Below, in pieces: positions 15,432 to 24,689 of a DNA stretch of 64,000 nucleotides. The DNA comes from Terriglobia bacterium (lineage in GTDB: Bacteria; Acidobacteriota; Vicinamibacteria; Vicinamibacterales; CAVVIG01): positions 33,664-97,663 of the forward strand of contig JAIQFX010000006.1 in NCBI GenBank assembly GCA_020073005.1. Reading direction: 5' to 3'. Each line of letters begins with the position of its first letter. The stretch's first letter is position 1. Position numbers and translations under genes: made by a program. The notes below the pieces were generated by a model that did not search any database, had not been told where the DNA came from, and saw only the letters and a program-made list of their open reading frames with translations.

Positions 15432-17679
15432 CGGGTACTCCTCCGGAATGCGGCAGCGAAAAATACATCGTGGCTCCGCCGTCGACCGCCCCTTCGGCCC
15501 ATGCGCGCCCCCCGTGCCGCTGCACGATCCTTCGTACGTTCGCCAGGCCGATGCCGATCCCCTCGAACTCGTCGTCGCGGTGCAGACGCTGAAACACGCC
15601 GAACAGCTTGTCGACGTACGCCATGTCAAATCCGACGCCATTGTCCCGCACGTAGACGACCGCCTCCTCGCCGTCGCCCGGCATGGTGCCGACGTCGATT
15701 TCCGAGCGCGTGCGCGTGGACGAGTACTTCACCGCGTTCGACAGCAGGTTGACGAGCACGAGGCGCAGCAGCGCGCGGTCCGCGTCGACCACGGGCAGCG
15801 GATGCAGGCGCCAGACCACGTCGCGACCATTGACGCCGGCCATGATTTCCTGCTGCACGTCTCGAACGAGGACGTTGAGGTCCACGCGCAGGCGACTGAG
15901 CTCCGCGCGGCCCACGCGAGAGAAGGCGAGGAGATCGTCAATCAGCCGACCCATGTGCGTGGCGGCATCGACAATCGTGTCGAGGTGGCGTCGGCTGTCC
16001 GCGCTCAATGACGCCGAGGCGGACCCTCGCACCAACTCGGCGAACCCGGTGATGTGCCGCAGCGGTGCGCGCAGGTCGTGCGAGACCGAATAGCTGAACG
16101 CCTCGAGCTCGTGGTTGACGGCCGTCAATTCCTGCGCCCGGCGCTCGAGTTCCTTCGCGGTACGCTTCTCGTCGGTGACGTCTCGAGCGGCCGCAAAGAT
16201 CAGACCGCGGGAGGGCAGCGGCGCCGCGTTCCAGCTGAGCCAGCGGTACGATCCATTCTTGCAGCGATAGCGATTCTCGAAGCTCATGGCCGCCTGGCCC
16301 GCCGCCTGCCGTTCAGCCTGGGCCGCGGTGGACGCGCGGTCGTCGGGATGGACAAACTCCAGATAGGGACGTCCGGTCAGATCCTCAGCCGTCCAGCCCA
16401 ACGTGCGCTGCCACGCGCCGTTCACCTGCTTGAATCGTCCGTCCATGCCCGCGATGCACAGCATGTCCAGCGAGAGCGCGAAGAACTGGCTCAGTTCCTC
16501 CCGCGCTTCCTTGAGCTCCTGAATGCGCGCCCGCAACAGGTCGCTCGACTCTTCCAGACTGCGCGTACGCTCGCGCACGCGCTGCTCGAGGCCCTGCCGA
16601 GCGTGTTCGACCTGCGCCGTCATCGCGTTGAACGCCGCGCCGAGACGGCCGATCTCATCGCGCCTGCGGATGACGAGCCGTCGCGCGTAGTCGCCGGCCG
16701 CGATCGCCTCGGACGCCTGTGTCAGCGCATGCAGAGGCTTGGTGATCCGAGCGCTGAGAATCGCGACGCCGAACGCGGCGAGCATCACGAATCCGGCGGC
16801 CAGCAGCAACAGTTGTCGGAAGCCCGCCCGGGCGGCTGCCAATACCAGCTCCCGGGGGAAGTCGACCCACACGGTCCACGGCGTGCCGTCGACAAACGAC
16901 TGCCCCCCGATACGCCACGATCCGTCCGCCGCCCGGTATTCGGCGACACCCGCGCGACCGGTAGCAACGCGTGGCCCCGGGACGGGTACGGAGAAGTTCG
17001 TCCACACGTCACCCGATCGGTTGCCGATGGCGACTGTCGCACCCGCACCGACCAAGCGGCCAATCGCGTCCGCGTTCTGTGCCGCCCGCATCGTGCGAGG
17101 CACGACCAGAAATCCCAGGCGGTGGGCAGGTGCAGTGCCGGCGTCAGCACTCGACGCCAGGACTTCGTCGGCTACTTCGAAGACCACGGCGCCTTCGACA
17201 AGGTGGAACGCTCCGATGCCAAGCGATGAAGGCGTTCCGCGCAAGGCGGGCCCCGTGGCCGGCGCGGCGGCTGAACCTGGCGTCGTGTCCACGCGAAGAA
17301 CCACGGCACCAGTCGCGTCCAGCAACTCGACTGCGGGTTGCCCCGCGGCCGCCAGCGGCTTCAGCCGCTGCTCCACGATCGATCGGGTCTGCGCGGTCGG
17401 CGTAAGCATGTAGCTGCGAACGGCCTCGTCCGCGGCCAGGCGGTGGACTTCGCTCGCCCCGCGGAGGGCGCTCTGATTCACCAGGTTCGCCATCTGTCCG
17501 GCGGCGACCAAAGCGCGCTCGCTGCCAGTTCGCAGCACTGTGCGCTCGAGCTGGCGCTCGAACGCCCAGAGAAAGGCGCCCAGGACGACGAGGATGAGTG
17601 CGCCGATCAGAAGCGGCAGACGAAGCCGCAGCGAGTGATAAACCCGCAATGGTGGCGCGGTGGAATAAGACTGTTTCAC
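15418..17679 (-). CDS. Membrane sensor histidine kinase (extracytoplasmic sensor-HAMP-PAS-HisKA-HATPase)
   Basis: About 753 residues if started at GTG 17679; the frame is open to ATG 17778, but the extra N-terminus is cysteine-rich and unlikely. A membrane helix (LPLLIGALILVVLGAFLWAF) is followed by a ~240-residue periplasmic sensor, a second helix (FRQLLLLAAGFVMLAAFGVA), HAMP (TKPLHALTQASEAIAAGDYA, RRRDEIGRLGAAFNAMTAQV), a coiled coil, PAS with PAC-like end (LSLDMLCIAGMDGRFKQVNG), HisKA with SYSVSHDLRAPLRHITGFAE, and HATPase (NLLSNAVKYSS, DNGVGFDMAYVDKLFGVFQR, GIGIGLANVRRI). The DHp sequence and the D-N-G-V-G-F-D motif are those of phytochrome-type kinases (HWE-unrelated) that pair with Rcp1-like regulators, matching its neighbour. 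Confidence 0.88.
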   Translation of the reverse strand: MKQSYSTAPPLRVYHSLRLRLPLLIGALILVVLGAFLWAFERQLERTVLRTGSERALVAAGQMANLVNQSALRGASEVHRLAADEAVRSYMLTPTAQTRSIVEQRLKPLAAAGQPAVELLDATGAVVLRVDTTPGSAAAPATGPALRGTPSSLGIGAFHLVEGAVVFEVADEVLASSADAGTAPAHRLGFLVVPRTMRAAQNADAIGRLVGAGATVAIGNRSGDVWTNFSVPVPGPRVATGRAGVAEYRAADGSWRIGGQSFVDGTPWTVWVDFPRELVLAAARAGFRQLLLLAAGFVMLAAFGVAILSARITKPLHALTQASEAIAAGDYARRLVIRRRDEIGRLGAAFNAMTAQVEHARQGLEQRVRERTRSLEESSDLLRARIQELKEAREELSQFFALSLDMLCIAGMDGRFKQVNGAWQRTLGWTAEDLTGRPYLEFVHPDDRASTAAQAERQAAGQAAMSFENRYRCKNGSYRWLSWNAAPLPSRGLIFAAARDVTDEKRTAKELERRAQELTAVNHELEAFSYSVSHDLRAPLRHITGFAELVRGSASASLSADSRRHLDTIVDAATHMGRLIDDLLAFSRVGRAELSRLRVDLNVLVRDVQQEIMAGVNGRDVVWRLHPLPVVDADRALLRLVLVNLLSNAVKYSSTRTRSEIDVGTMPGDGEEAVVYVRDNGVGFDMAYVDKLFGVFQRLHRDDEFEGIGIGLANVRRIVQRHGGRAWAEGAVDGGATMYFSLPHSGGVPDGRD

Positions 17680-17790
17680 TCCGATTATTATCGGACAGTC
17701 GCACGCTTCGCACCAGCAAAGCGCAGTAACTGGTTTCATCGAGCAGGGTGAGAGCCAGTTACATATTTGGCTGGACAAGTTATTGGCCTG

Positions 17791-17819
17791 TTGACACTTA
17801 CTACTGGAGGGAGTAATCA
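17791..17819 (+). promoter_or_regulatory. Candidate sigma70 promoter for the HD-GYP gene
   Basis: TTGACA at 17791-17796 is a perfect -35 hexamer, followed after exactly 17 bp by TAATCA at 17814-17819, a weak -10. Transcription would begin near 17826, about 36 bp before the GTG start of the response regulator at 17862. The surrounding 120 bp are clearly AT-richer than the genes on either side, as expected for a divergent promoter region. Confidence 0.45.
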
Positions 17820-17861
17820 GTATTCAGATAGTCGATTAGTCCTTCTGTCAGGGGACAGTTC

Positions 17862-18911
<1,050 letters not shown>

Positions 18912-18946
18912 CGTGGCGGGCGCCCCTGTCGATTTCTGACTAAGGG

Positions 18947-18970
18947 AGGCGCTGCCGACCGCCAGCGCCT
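18947..18970 (+). terminator. Hairpin after HD-GYP gene (AGGCGCTG-N8-CAGCGCCT)
   Basis: A perfect 8-bp inverted repeat with an 8-base loop lies 36 bp after the HD-GYP stop and 15 bp before the next start. No T-run follows, so it may act as an attenuator or mRNA-stabilising hairpin instead of a full terminator. Confidence 0.4.
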
Positions 18971-18984
18971 GAGGAATCTGATCG

Positions 18985-19191
18985 ATGGCTGCTGATCCAC
19001 ACCCGCCAACCGAGGAATCGCCGCTGCTGCATCAATTCAAGAACCACCTGGCCATCGTCGTCGGTTTCTGCGATCTGCTGCTCCACGAAATCGCCGACGC
19101 GGATCCGAAACACGCCGACGTGGCGGAGATGCGCAAGGCGGCGGAAGCCGCCATGGCCCTCCTGCCGGAACTGTCCCGGCGCCTGCGGTGA
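18985..19191 (+). CDS. 68-residue DHp-like (histidine phosphoacceptor) protein
   Basis: A tiny soluble protein whose body resembles one two-helix hairpin of a histidine-kinase dimerisation domain: HQFKNHLAIVVGFCDLLLHE then KHADVAEMRKAAEAAMALLP. The first helix matches the H-x-F-x-N-x-L-x-x-I-x-G-x-x-x-L-L pattern of HisKA_3/HWE-like phosphoacceptor helices, with His16 as candidate phospho-site. No ATPase domain exists in the gene. The downstream sigma54 response regulator begins 4 bp before its stop (GTGA overlap), so the two are translationally coupled. I infer a role as phosphotransfer or docking partner of that regulator; no experimental family assignment is known to me. Confidence 0.65.
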   Translation: MAADPHPPTEESPLLHQFKNHLAIVVGFCDLLLHEIADADPKHADVAEMRKAAEAAMALLPELSRRLR

Positions 19192-20576
19192 AGACGATGG
19201 CCGACACGCGCCCGACGCTCCTGGTCGTCGATGATGAGCCCGGCATCATCGCCATGGTCGAGCGCTTCGCCCGCATCCAGGGATTCGATGTCATCGCGCA
19301 TGCCGGCGGCCGCCAGCTTGTCGCCGAGCTGCCGACGATGAACTGCGATGTCGCGCTGGTCGATTTGCGGATGCCCGAAGTCAGCGGCCTCGACGTCCTG
19401 CGCGCGATTCGCGATGCGGATCCCGCTTGCCAGGTCATCCTCATGACGGCGCATGCGTCCGTCGAGTCGGCGATCGAAGCCGTCAAGCTCGGCGCGCTCG
19501 ACTACCTCAGCAAGCCGTTCGACTTCGAGCGGCTCGGCGAGCTGTTGACGAACGTGCGCGAGGGACTCGAGCGCCGCCGGCGGCTCCTGACCGCGGACCG
19601 CGAGCTCGCCAGCCGCTTCCAGTTCTGCGGCATGGTCGGGCGCAGTCCCGTGATGCAGGAACTATTCGACATCATCCGGCGCCTCGCGCCGCACGTCAGG
19701 ACCGCGCTCGTCACCGGCGAAACAGGCACCGGCAAAGAGCTCGTGGCCCGTGCGCTCCATAAGCTCGGCGGGCGGCGGGACAAGCGCTTCGTGGCGTCGA
19801 ACTGTTCCGCGATTGTGGAGTCGCTGTTCGAAAGCGAGCTGTTCGGGCACACGCGCGGCGCCTTCACTGGCGCCAGCGAGGCGAAGCCGGGAATGTTCGA
19901 GCTCGCCGACGGCGGTACGCTGTTCCTCGACGAGATCGGCGAGCTCCCGCTCGTCATGCAGGCGAAGCTGCTGCGCGTGGTCGAGTACGGCGAAGTGCAG
20001 CGCGTGGGTGCGACCGACACGCGGCGCGTCGACGTCCGGGTCATCGCCGCGACGAACCGCGATTTGCGCGAGGAAGTCCGGCTCGGCCGGTTCCGCCAGG
20101 ATTTGTACTATCGCCTGAACATCGTGGAGATTGCCCTTCCGCCGCTCCGCGACCGGCGCGAGGACATCTCGTATCTGGCCGCCGCGTTCATTCAGGACTT
20201 CGCGGCGCGCTTCGGCAAGTCGATCGTCGGCATGAGTCCGGGCGCGGAGCGCCTGCTGTCGAACGCGCCCTGGCCGGGCAACGTGCGGGAACTGCGCAAC
20301 ACCCTCGAGCGCGCGTGCATGCTGACGGATGGTCGCATGCTGAGCGAGCGCGAGGTCCTCAGCGCACTCGGCGGTGCTGCGCGTCCGGCCGTCGCCGCGC
20401 CGGCCACCGCGTCGGCGCAGGTGGCGCGCATTGCGCCGCCCCCGCGCGATCTCGATCGCTCCCAGCTCGAGGAAGTGCTGCAGCGCGTCGGCGGCAACAA
20501 GTCGGCGGCCGCCCGCGAACTCGGCGTCAGCCGCCGGGCGCTTTACCGACGCCTCGAGAACCACGGGCTCCATTAG
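19188..20576 (+). CDS. NtrC-family sigma54-dependent response regulator
   Basis: A 462-residue activator (ATG at 19197 would drop three residues). Receiver at about 8-125: LLVVDDEPGIIAMV, phospho-Asp in DVALVDLRMPEVSGLDVL, VILMTAHAS, YLSKPFD. AAA+ domain at about 145-380: Walker [15 protein letters not shown], the sigma54-contacting loop GHTRGAFTGAS, Walker B GGTLFLDEIGELPL, and ATNRDLREEV. A Fis-type HTH closes the protein: VLQRVGGNKSAAARELGVSR then RALYRRLENHGL. It binds enhancer DNA and drives sigma54-RNA polymerase open-complex formation. Twenty bases after its stop lie two near-identical inverted repeats and then a sigma54 promoter, so it likely controls the two genes downstream. Confidence 0.92.
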   Translation: MKTMADTRPTLLVVDDEPGIIAMVERFARIQGFDVIAHAGGRQLVAELPTMNCDVALVDLRMPEVSGLDVLRAIRDADPACQVILMTAHASVESAIEAVKLGALDYLSKPFDFERLGELLTNVREGLERRRRLLTADRELASRFQFCGMVGRSPVMQELFDIIRRLAPHVRTALVTGETGTGKELVARALHKLGGRRDKRFVASNCSAIVESLFESELFGHTRGAFTGASEAKPGMFELADGGTLFLDEIGELPLVMQAKLLRVVEYGEVQRVGATDTRRVDVRVIAATNRDLREEVRLGRFRQDLYYRLNIVEIALPPLRDRREDISYLAAAFIQDFAARFGKSIVGMSPGAERLLSNAPWPGNVRELRNTLERACMLTDGRMLSEREVLSALGGAARPAVAAPATASAQVARIAPPPRDLDRSQLEEVLQRVGGNKSAAARELGVSRRALYRRLENHGLH

Positions 20577-20584
20577 TCGCACCC

Positions 20585-20627
20585 GTGCGTAAGCCCGCCG
20601 CACACCTGTGCGTACGCCCAGCGCACA
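20585..20627 (+). promoter_or_regulatory. Tandem inverted repeats, candidate activator binding sites
   Basis: Two 20-bp copies, 20585-20604 and 20608-20627, share 17 of 20 bases with a 23-bp period. Each is an inverted repeat GTGCG-N9-CGCAC. They end about 70 bp upstream of the GG of the sigma54 promoter at 20698, a usual position for enhancer sites of NtrC-type activators, and follow the gene for such an activator directly. Confidence 0.6.
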
Positions 20628-20697
20628 GGGGGGCGCGCGCGCCCTCCATCGTGACAACCTTACCCCAATCAATCGCTTAGACAATGTGACGGCTGAC

Positions 20698-20712
20698 GGC
20701 ACATTCCTCGCT
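20698..20712 (+). promoter_or_regulatory. Sigma54 (-24/-12) promoter
   Basis: GGCAC at 20698-20702, five bases, then TCGCT at 20708-20712, compared with the consensus TGGCAC-N5-TTGCW. The essential GG and GC are 10 bp apart as required; one base of the -12 box and the first T differ. Transcription would start near 20723, giving a ~45-base leader to the ATG at 20769. Confidence 0.6.
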
Positions 20713-20768
20713 CTCTCGTCCCGCGTCCGGCGCAACACCGCGCCACGACGGTTCGAGGAGCCGAAGTC

Positions 20769-21269
20769 ATGTTTCGCAGCGCCATCATCGCCAGCATCGC
20801 TCTCGCGGGTCTGACGCTCTTCACCGTGCCGGCGATCGCCGCCGACGGCGACAGCGCGGCCGCGACCACCGGCAAGGCTACGGCCACGACGCCGCCGGCC
20901 ACCTCTGGCCTGGCCGGCGACGTGGACTGGTCGCTGCCGCCGATACAGATTGGCGCGGCGACGACGCGGCCAGCGGCATTGTCCGCCCTCTACGTCAGCC
21001 TCGCGGGCCTCCAGGCATTCGACGGGTATTCAACGCTGCAGGGCGTCTCGCGCAACGCGCGCGAGGGGAACGCGCTCATGCAGGGCGCGGCCAGCCATCC
21101 GGCCGCCTTCTTTGCGGTGAAAGCTGTCTCGGCGGCCGTGCCGATGATCATCGCCGAGCGGATGTGGCGCACCAATCGCGTCGGCGCCATCGTCGTCATG
21201 GTGCTGGCGAACGGCGTCGCCGGCGCCGTCGCGGCCAATAACGCACACGCGCTCCATCAACAGCAGTAA
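20769..21269 (+). CDS. Small exported membrane protein of unknown function (possibly DUF5658-like)
   Basis: A 166-residue protein with a signal peptide (IIASIALAGLTLFTVPAIAA), an Ala/Thr-rich linker, then three hydrophobic helices: ALSALYVSLAGLQAFDGYST, AAFFAVKAVSAAVPMIIAER and VGAIVVMVLANGVAGAVAAN. The L-x-x-L-Q-x-x-D-x-Y-S-T motif followed by an EGN-containing loop resembles DUF5658-type proteins, but I am not certain. GAGGAG lies 8 bases before the ATG. It is preceded by the sigma54 promoter and tandem operator-like repeats, so it is a likely target of the NtrC-type regulator upstream. The last residues (HALHQQQ) form a histidine/glutamine tail. Confidence 0.75.
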   Translation: MFRSAIIASIALAGLTLFTVPAIAADGDSAAATTGKATATTPPATSGLAGDVDWSLPPIQIGAATTRPAALSALYVSLAGLQAFDGYSTLQGVSRNAREGNALMQGAASHPAAFFAVKAVSAAVPMIIAERMWRTNRVGAIVVMVLANGVAGAVAANNAHALHQQQ

Positions 21270-21311
21270 ACACACAGTCACGAAACATCAGTGAGAGGTA
21301 TGGAGGATCCC

Positions 21312-21767
21312 GTGAGACGTGAGAATCGCAACCCGCTCGTGCTGGTCGTCGACGACGAAACCAGCATGCGCCGCATCGCGCGCACGATGCTCGAACAGGC
21401 CGGCTACGACGTGATCGAAGCCAGTAATGGTGAAGACGCTCTGAGATTCGTCGATCAGCAGACGCCGATCGACCTTCTGGTCGCCGACGTTCGGATGCCC
21501 GTGATGGACGGCGACGACATGGCGCGGCGGTTCCGCGCGGCGCGGCCCGACCTCAAGGTGCTGTACGTGACCGGGTTCGCGGACCAGCTCTTCGAGAATC
21601 ACCCCACGCTGTGGCAGGGGGAGGCGTTTCTCGACAAACCCTTCTCTCGCCGCGGGCTGCTCGAAGCCGCATCACTGCTGCTGTTCGGCAGTCTGGAAAA
21701 GCCGGAACCAATCGAGCCGGCCGCCGTGTCCATGAGCCCGCGTGCGTACGCGCAGCAAATGGTTTAG
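21312..21767 (+). CDS. Response regulator (receiver domain with C-terminal tail)
   Basis: About 151 residues from GTG 21312, which has GGAGGA 5 bases upstream; ATG 21300 would add four residues but has no separate ribosome site. The receiver has all expected residues: VLVVDDETSMRRIARTML, phospho-Asp in DLLVADVRMPVMDGDDMA, KVLYVTGFADQ and FLDKPFSRRGLLEAA. A ~30-residue tail (SLEKPEPIEPAAVSM) has no known domain. Such FixJ/hybrid-kinase-type receivers without output often work as phosphate sinks. It follows the small membrane protein by 42 bp, probably in the same sigma54-driven transcript. Confidence 0.85.
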   Translation: MRRENRNPLVLVVDDETSMRRIARTMLEQAGYDVIEASNGEDALRFVDQQTPIDLLVADVRMPVMDGDDMARRFRAARPDLKVLYVTGFADQLFENHPTLWQGEAFLDKPFSRRGLLEAASLLLFGSLEKPEPIEPAAVSMSPRAYAQQMV

Positions 21768-22162
21768 CAATAGTGCGGGACCACCCCAGGTCCGCTCAGC
21801 TTCGCCTCGATCACGGCGTCGCTTGTTGGGGTCGCGCTCATGGGTTCCCGACGCGTCGAGCGCTTCGAGTGGAAGCAGCCTTCGCGCTGCCGGTCGAGTG
21901 ATTCGAACGCCTGGCACCACTGTCGGCCGCGCGAGTGATCCCTGGTTTGAGAGGCCCGAGGTCGCGGCGATCCTTCAATCCGATGGCTGCTCGACGCGCC
22001 GGCCTGGTGTAGACACGGGTTCGAATCCCCAATGTGTCTTGCTCAGATAGGTGGGTGGCTGCGGCGGGGGGCCTAAGCCGTACGGGCGTAGCCGATCAGG
22101 CGGTGTCGCGCGCGTCCTTGGAGCGATGTGAGACGGTTACCCGCCCGGGCCGCCGCCCGAGT
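21768..22162. other. 395-bp spacer without a convincing gene
   Basis: No open frame here has coding character on either strand. The only pattern is GGGTTCGAATCCCC at about 22018-22031, which looks like the T-loop of a tRNA but lacks acceptor, D and anticodon arms around it. Together with the orphan HTH gene and the tRNA-Arg downstream it suggests a decayed insertion region. Confidence 0.4.
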
Positions 22163-22504
22163 CTAGCGGAACCAACCCGGGAGGGTGGCCGTCATCGTGA
22201 GCTTCCTGAAATGCGGTCGAGAGCTGAACCTTACGCCGAGCCGCCCATCACGAGCCGCGGCGCGCAACGTCCGCACATGCACGTGGAGCTCGTGGGCGAG
22301 GACTGGAAGCGGCACTCGTTCATGTGGTGATCGCCTAGCCTTCAGAGTTCGCGCTTGGTGGACGATAGCCTCCGGCGTGGGCCGTCGACCTGCATCCCAG
22401 GTACGGAACGTTTCGAGAGCGACACCAAGAGCCGTCGCACACTCCGTCTGGGACAAGCCAAGCCGCGCCCGGATCTCCCTCAGCGGCGATGCGGAGCCAG
22501 TCAC
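22163..22504 (-). CDS. XRE-type helix-turn-helix protein with second DNA-binding-like segment
   Basis: A 113-residue putative DNA-binding protein. Residues 8-55 form an XRE-like HTH: LREIRARLGLSQTECATALG then VALETFRTWDAGRRPTPEAI. The second half, PLPVLAHELHVHVRTLRAAA followed by RDGRLGVRF, reads like a MerR/excisionase-type winged helix of the kind found next to mobile elements. No integrase or transposase is visible beside it, and the surrounding 600 bp have no other gene, so it may be the last intact piece of an eroded element. The start at 22504 has no obvious ribosome site; a shorter start is possible. Confidence 0.6.
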   Translation of the reverse strand: MTGSASPLREIRARLGLSQTECATALGVALETFRTWDAGRRPTPEAIVHQARTLKARRSPHERVPLPVLAHELHVHVRTLRAAARDGRLGVRFSSRPHFRKLTMTATLPGWFR

Positions 22505-22706
22505 CGCTCACGACGATGCCATTGGTCCGCAGTCGACTGAAAGCGAATGGACTGCGATGAGAATCCGCCGTTCGCAACGGCTCGGAAATGCGCCTAAAAC
22601 AGCAGAAAGTATTTCAGATGGTAGGTTCCGACCGGTCGCGGCGAGCGGTGAAATGTCGCCAGACTCCGAGGTGCAAATCCACGCTTTCGCGAAATCTGGG
22701 CAGGAA

Positions 22707-22782
22707 TGGCGCGCCCGGCTGGTTTCGAACCAGCGACCCCCGGCTTAGAAGGCCGGTGCTCTATCCCCTGAGCTACGGGCGC
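22707..22782 (-). tRNA. tRNA-Arg (anticodon TCT)
   Basis: The reverse strand folds as a full tRNA: acceptor GCGCCCG pairs with CGGGCGC, D arm AGCTCAGGGGATAGAGC, anticodon stem CCGGC/GCCGG around loop CTTCTAA (anticodon TCT at 22749-22747), T arm GCTGG-TTCGAAA-CCAGC, discriminator G and an encoded CCA at 22709-22707. Anticodon TCT reads AGA/AGG arginine codons, rare in this GC-rich genome. Confidence 0.95.
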
Positions 22783-22928
22783 GAAGAGGCGCGTACCAGC
22801 AAGTGTAGCAAGATCGCGTGCCGCCGACTTCCCGTGAGGGATTGCCGAGTTCCCAGCGAATCGGCGAGTTCAGACGGGGCACAGTCTGGCACCTGACTTG
22901 CGACTCTCGCCCGGAGGAGAGCGCGCCC

Positions 22929-23594
22929 ATGCCGTTCGAAAATCGCGCCGAGGCCGGACGGCTGCTGGCTGGCCGGCTGGCGGTCTACCGGGGTCAGCGG
23001 CCGCTCGTGCTGGCGATTCCTCGAGGCGCCGTGCCGATGGCCAGAATCGTCGCCGACGCGCTCGACGGCGAGTTGGACGTGGTTCTCGTCCACAAGCTTG
23101 GCGCGCCGAACAATCCCGAGCTCGCGATCGGATCGATCGACGAGACGGGCGCGGTCTACCTGGACCCCGAGATGCGCACGATGTGGGACCAGTCGCATCT
23201 CGAACACGAGCGGTCGGCACAGCTGTCGACGCTGACGCGACGGCGGCAGATGTACCAGCCAGCCGGCGCGCCGATCGAGGCGGCCGGCCGGATCGCGATC
23301 GTGATCGATGACGGCATCGCCACCGGATCGACGATGATGGCGGCGCTGAGGGCCGTGCGGGGCCGGCGGCCTTCAACGCTCATTGCGGCCGCGGGCGTCG
23401 CGGCCCCCCAGGCGCTGCGGCTGATCCGGCCGCACGCCGATGACGTCGTGTGCCTCGAGACGCCGATGTGGCTGTACGCGATCGGCGATTTCTACCGCGA
23501 CTTCTCACAGGTGTCCGACGACGAGGTGATCGCGGCGCTGCGCCGTACGGCGACTGACGGGGTGGATGTACGGAAGGCCAAACCAACGGCGTGA
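22929..23594 (+). CDS. Phosphoribosyltransferase-family protein
   Basis: A 221-residue type I phosphoribosyltransferase-fold protein. ATG 22929 is chosen for the GGAGGAG about 8 bases upstream. PLVLAIPRGAVPMARIVADA and VVLVHKLGAPNNPELAIGSI are the first strands with the K-L-G-A-P loop; IAIVIDDGIATGSTMMAALR is the PRPP-binding loop (two acidic residues, then T-G-S-T). Proteins of this group are annotated as predicted phosphoribosyltransferases; their base substrate is not known. It starts a plus-strand run of four genes with overlapping or nearly touching ends, opposite a PRPP-synthetase-like gene that could supply its substrate. Confidence 0.88.
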   Translation: MPFENRAEAGRLLAGRLAVYRGQRPLVLAIPRGAVPMARIVADALDGELDVVLVHKLGAPNNPELAIGSIDETGAVYLDPEMRTMWDQSHLEHERSAQLSTLTRRRQMYQPAGAPIEAAGRIAIVIDDGIATGSTMMAALRAVRGRRPSTLIAAAGVAAPQALRLIRPHADDVVCLETPMWLYAIGDFYRDFSQVSDDEVIAALRRTATDGVDVRKAKPTA

Positions 23595-24685
23595 CGCTGT
23601 TCCTCTGCGGCGACGTGATGACCGGTCGCGGCGTCGATCAGATCCTGCCTCACCCGAGCGCGCCGAAGATCTTCGAGCCGTACACCAAGGACGCGCGCGA
23701 GTACGTGACGCTTGCTGAATCGCGGAACGGCCCGGTGGCGAAGCCGGTCAGCGCATCGTACATCTGGGGCGACGCGTTGTCCGAGCTCGAGCGCGTGAAG
23801 CCCGACGCCGCCATCGTCAACCTGGAGACGAGCGTCACGCGCAGCGACGACCGCTGGCGGGCGAAGGACATCCACTATCGCATGCATCCGGAGAACGTGG
23901 ACTGCCTGACCGCCGCGCGCATCGACGTGTGCGGGCTCGCCAACAATCACGTGCTCGACTTCGGCTGCGGCGGACTGGTCGAGACGCTCGACACGCTGCG
24001 CGCCGCGGGACTGAGGACGGCCGGCGCCGGACACAACCTCGGAGAGGCACGAGCGCCGGCGATTGTGTCGCTCTCCACCGGATCGCGGCTGCTGGTGTTC
24101 GCGTTCGGGACCGGATCGAGCGGGATCTGTCCGGGCTGGGCCGCCCGCGACGATCGCCCCGGCATCGATGTGCTCGCCGACCTGTCCGAGACCACGGCCG
24201 CCGGCGTCGTGGATCGAGTGCGGCGCGCCCGTGGCCCGCGGGATCTCGTCGTGGCGTCCGTCCATTGGGGAACGAATTGGGGATACGACGTGCCTCCCGA
24301 TCACGTGCGGTTTGCACGCTGGCTCGTCGATGGCGGCGTCGACGTCGTTCACGGCCATTCGTCTCACCATCCGCGTCCGATCGAGGTGTACAAGAATCGC
24401 CTCATCATGTACGGCTGCGGCGACTTCATCGACGACTACGAAGGCATCGAGGGCTACGCCGAGTACCGGGACGATCTGGTCTTGATGTACTTCGCGACGC
24501 TGTCGGCCACGACGGGCGAGCTCATGGGCCTCGACATGACGCCGATGCAGATCAGGAGGCTGTCGTTGCACAGAAGCGCGGCGCCCGATGCGCGCTGGCT
24601 GCGCGACACCCTCGCGCGGGCCTGCGATCCCTTCGAGTCTCGAGTGGATCTCCAGCCGAATGGGACGCTCGCTCTCCGGTGGTGA
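23591..24685 (+). CDS. CapA-family (PgsA-like) metallophosphatase-fold protein
   Basis: A 364-residue protein starting at a GTG that overlaps the previous stop (GTGA). MTLFLCGDVMTGRGVDQI is the metal-binding first motif (G-D-V-M); VNLETSVTR is the N-x-E motif; VCGLANNHVLDFGCGG is the N-N-H-x-x-D motif; VASVHWGTNWGYDVPPDHVR and VHGHSSHHPRPIEVYKNRLI complete the calcineurin-like active site of the PGA_cap family (capsule poly-gamma-glutamate biosynthesis protein CapA). No signal peptide or membrane anchor is seen, so it is probably cytoplasmic. The link to polyglutamate is only by family name; no CapB/CapC gene is in the window. Confidence 0.88.
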   Translation: MTLFLCGDVMTGRGVDQILPHPSAPKIFEPYTKDAREYVTLAESRNGPVAKPVSASYIWGDALSELERVKPDAAIVNLETSVTRSDDRWRAKDIHYRMHPENVDCLTAARIDVCGLANNHVLDFGCGGLVETLDTLRAAGLRTAGAGHNLGEARAPAIVSLSTGSRLLVFAFGTGSSGICPGWAARDDRPGIDVLADLSETTAAGVVDRVRRARGPRDLVVASVHWGTNWGYDVPPDHVRFARWLVDGGVDVVHGHSSHHPRPIEVYKNRLIMYGCGDFIDDYEGIEGYAEYRDDLVLMYFATLSATTGELMGLDMTPMQIRRLSLHRSAAPDARWLRDTLARACDPFESRVDLQPNGTLALRW

Positions 24686-24689
24686 TGAC

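Noticed and set aside
22018..22031. GGGTTCGAATCCCC as a tRNA gene
   Set aside because: Only a T-loop with a short stem is present; no acceptor, D or anticodon arm can be folded around it.
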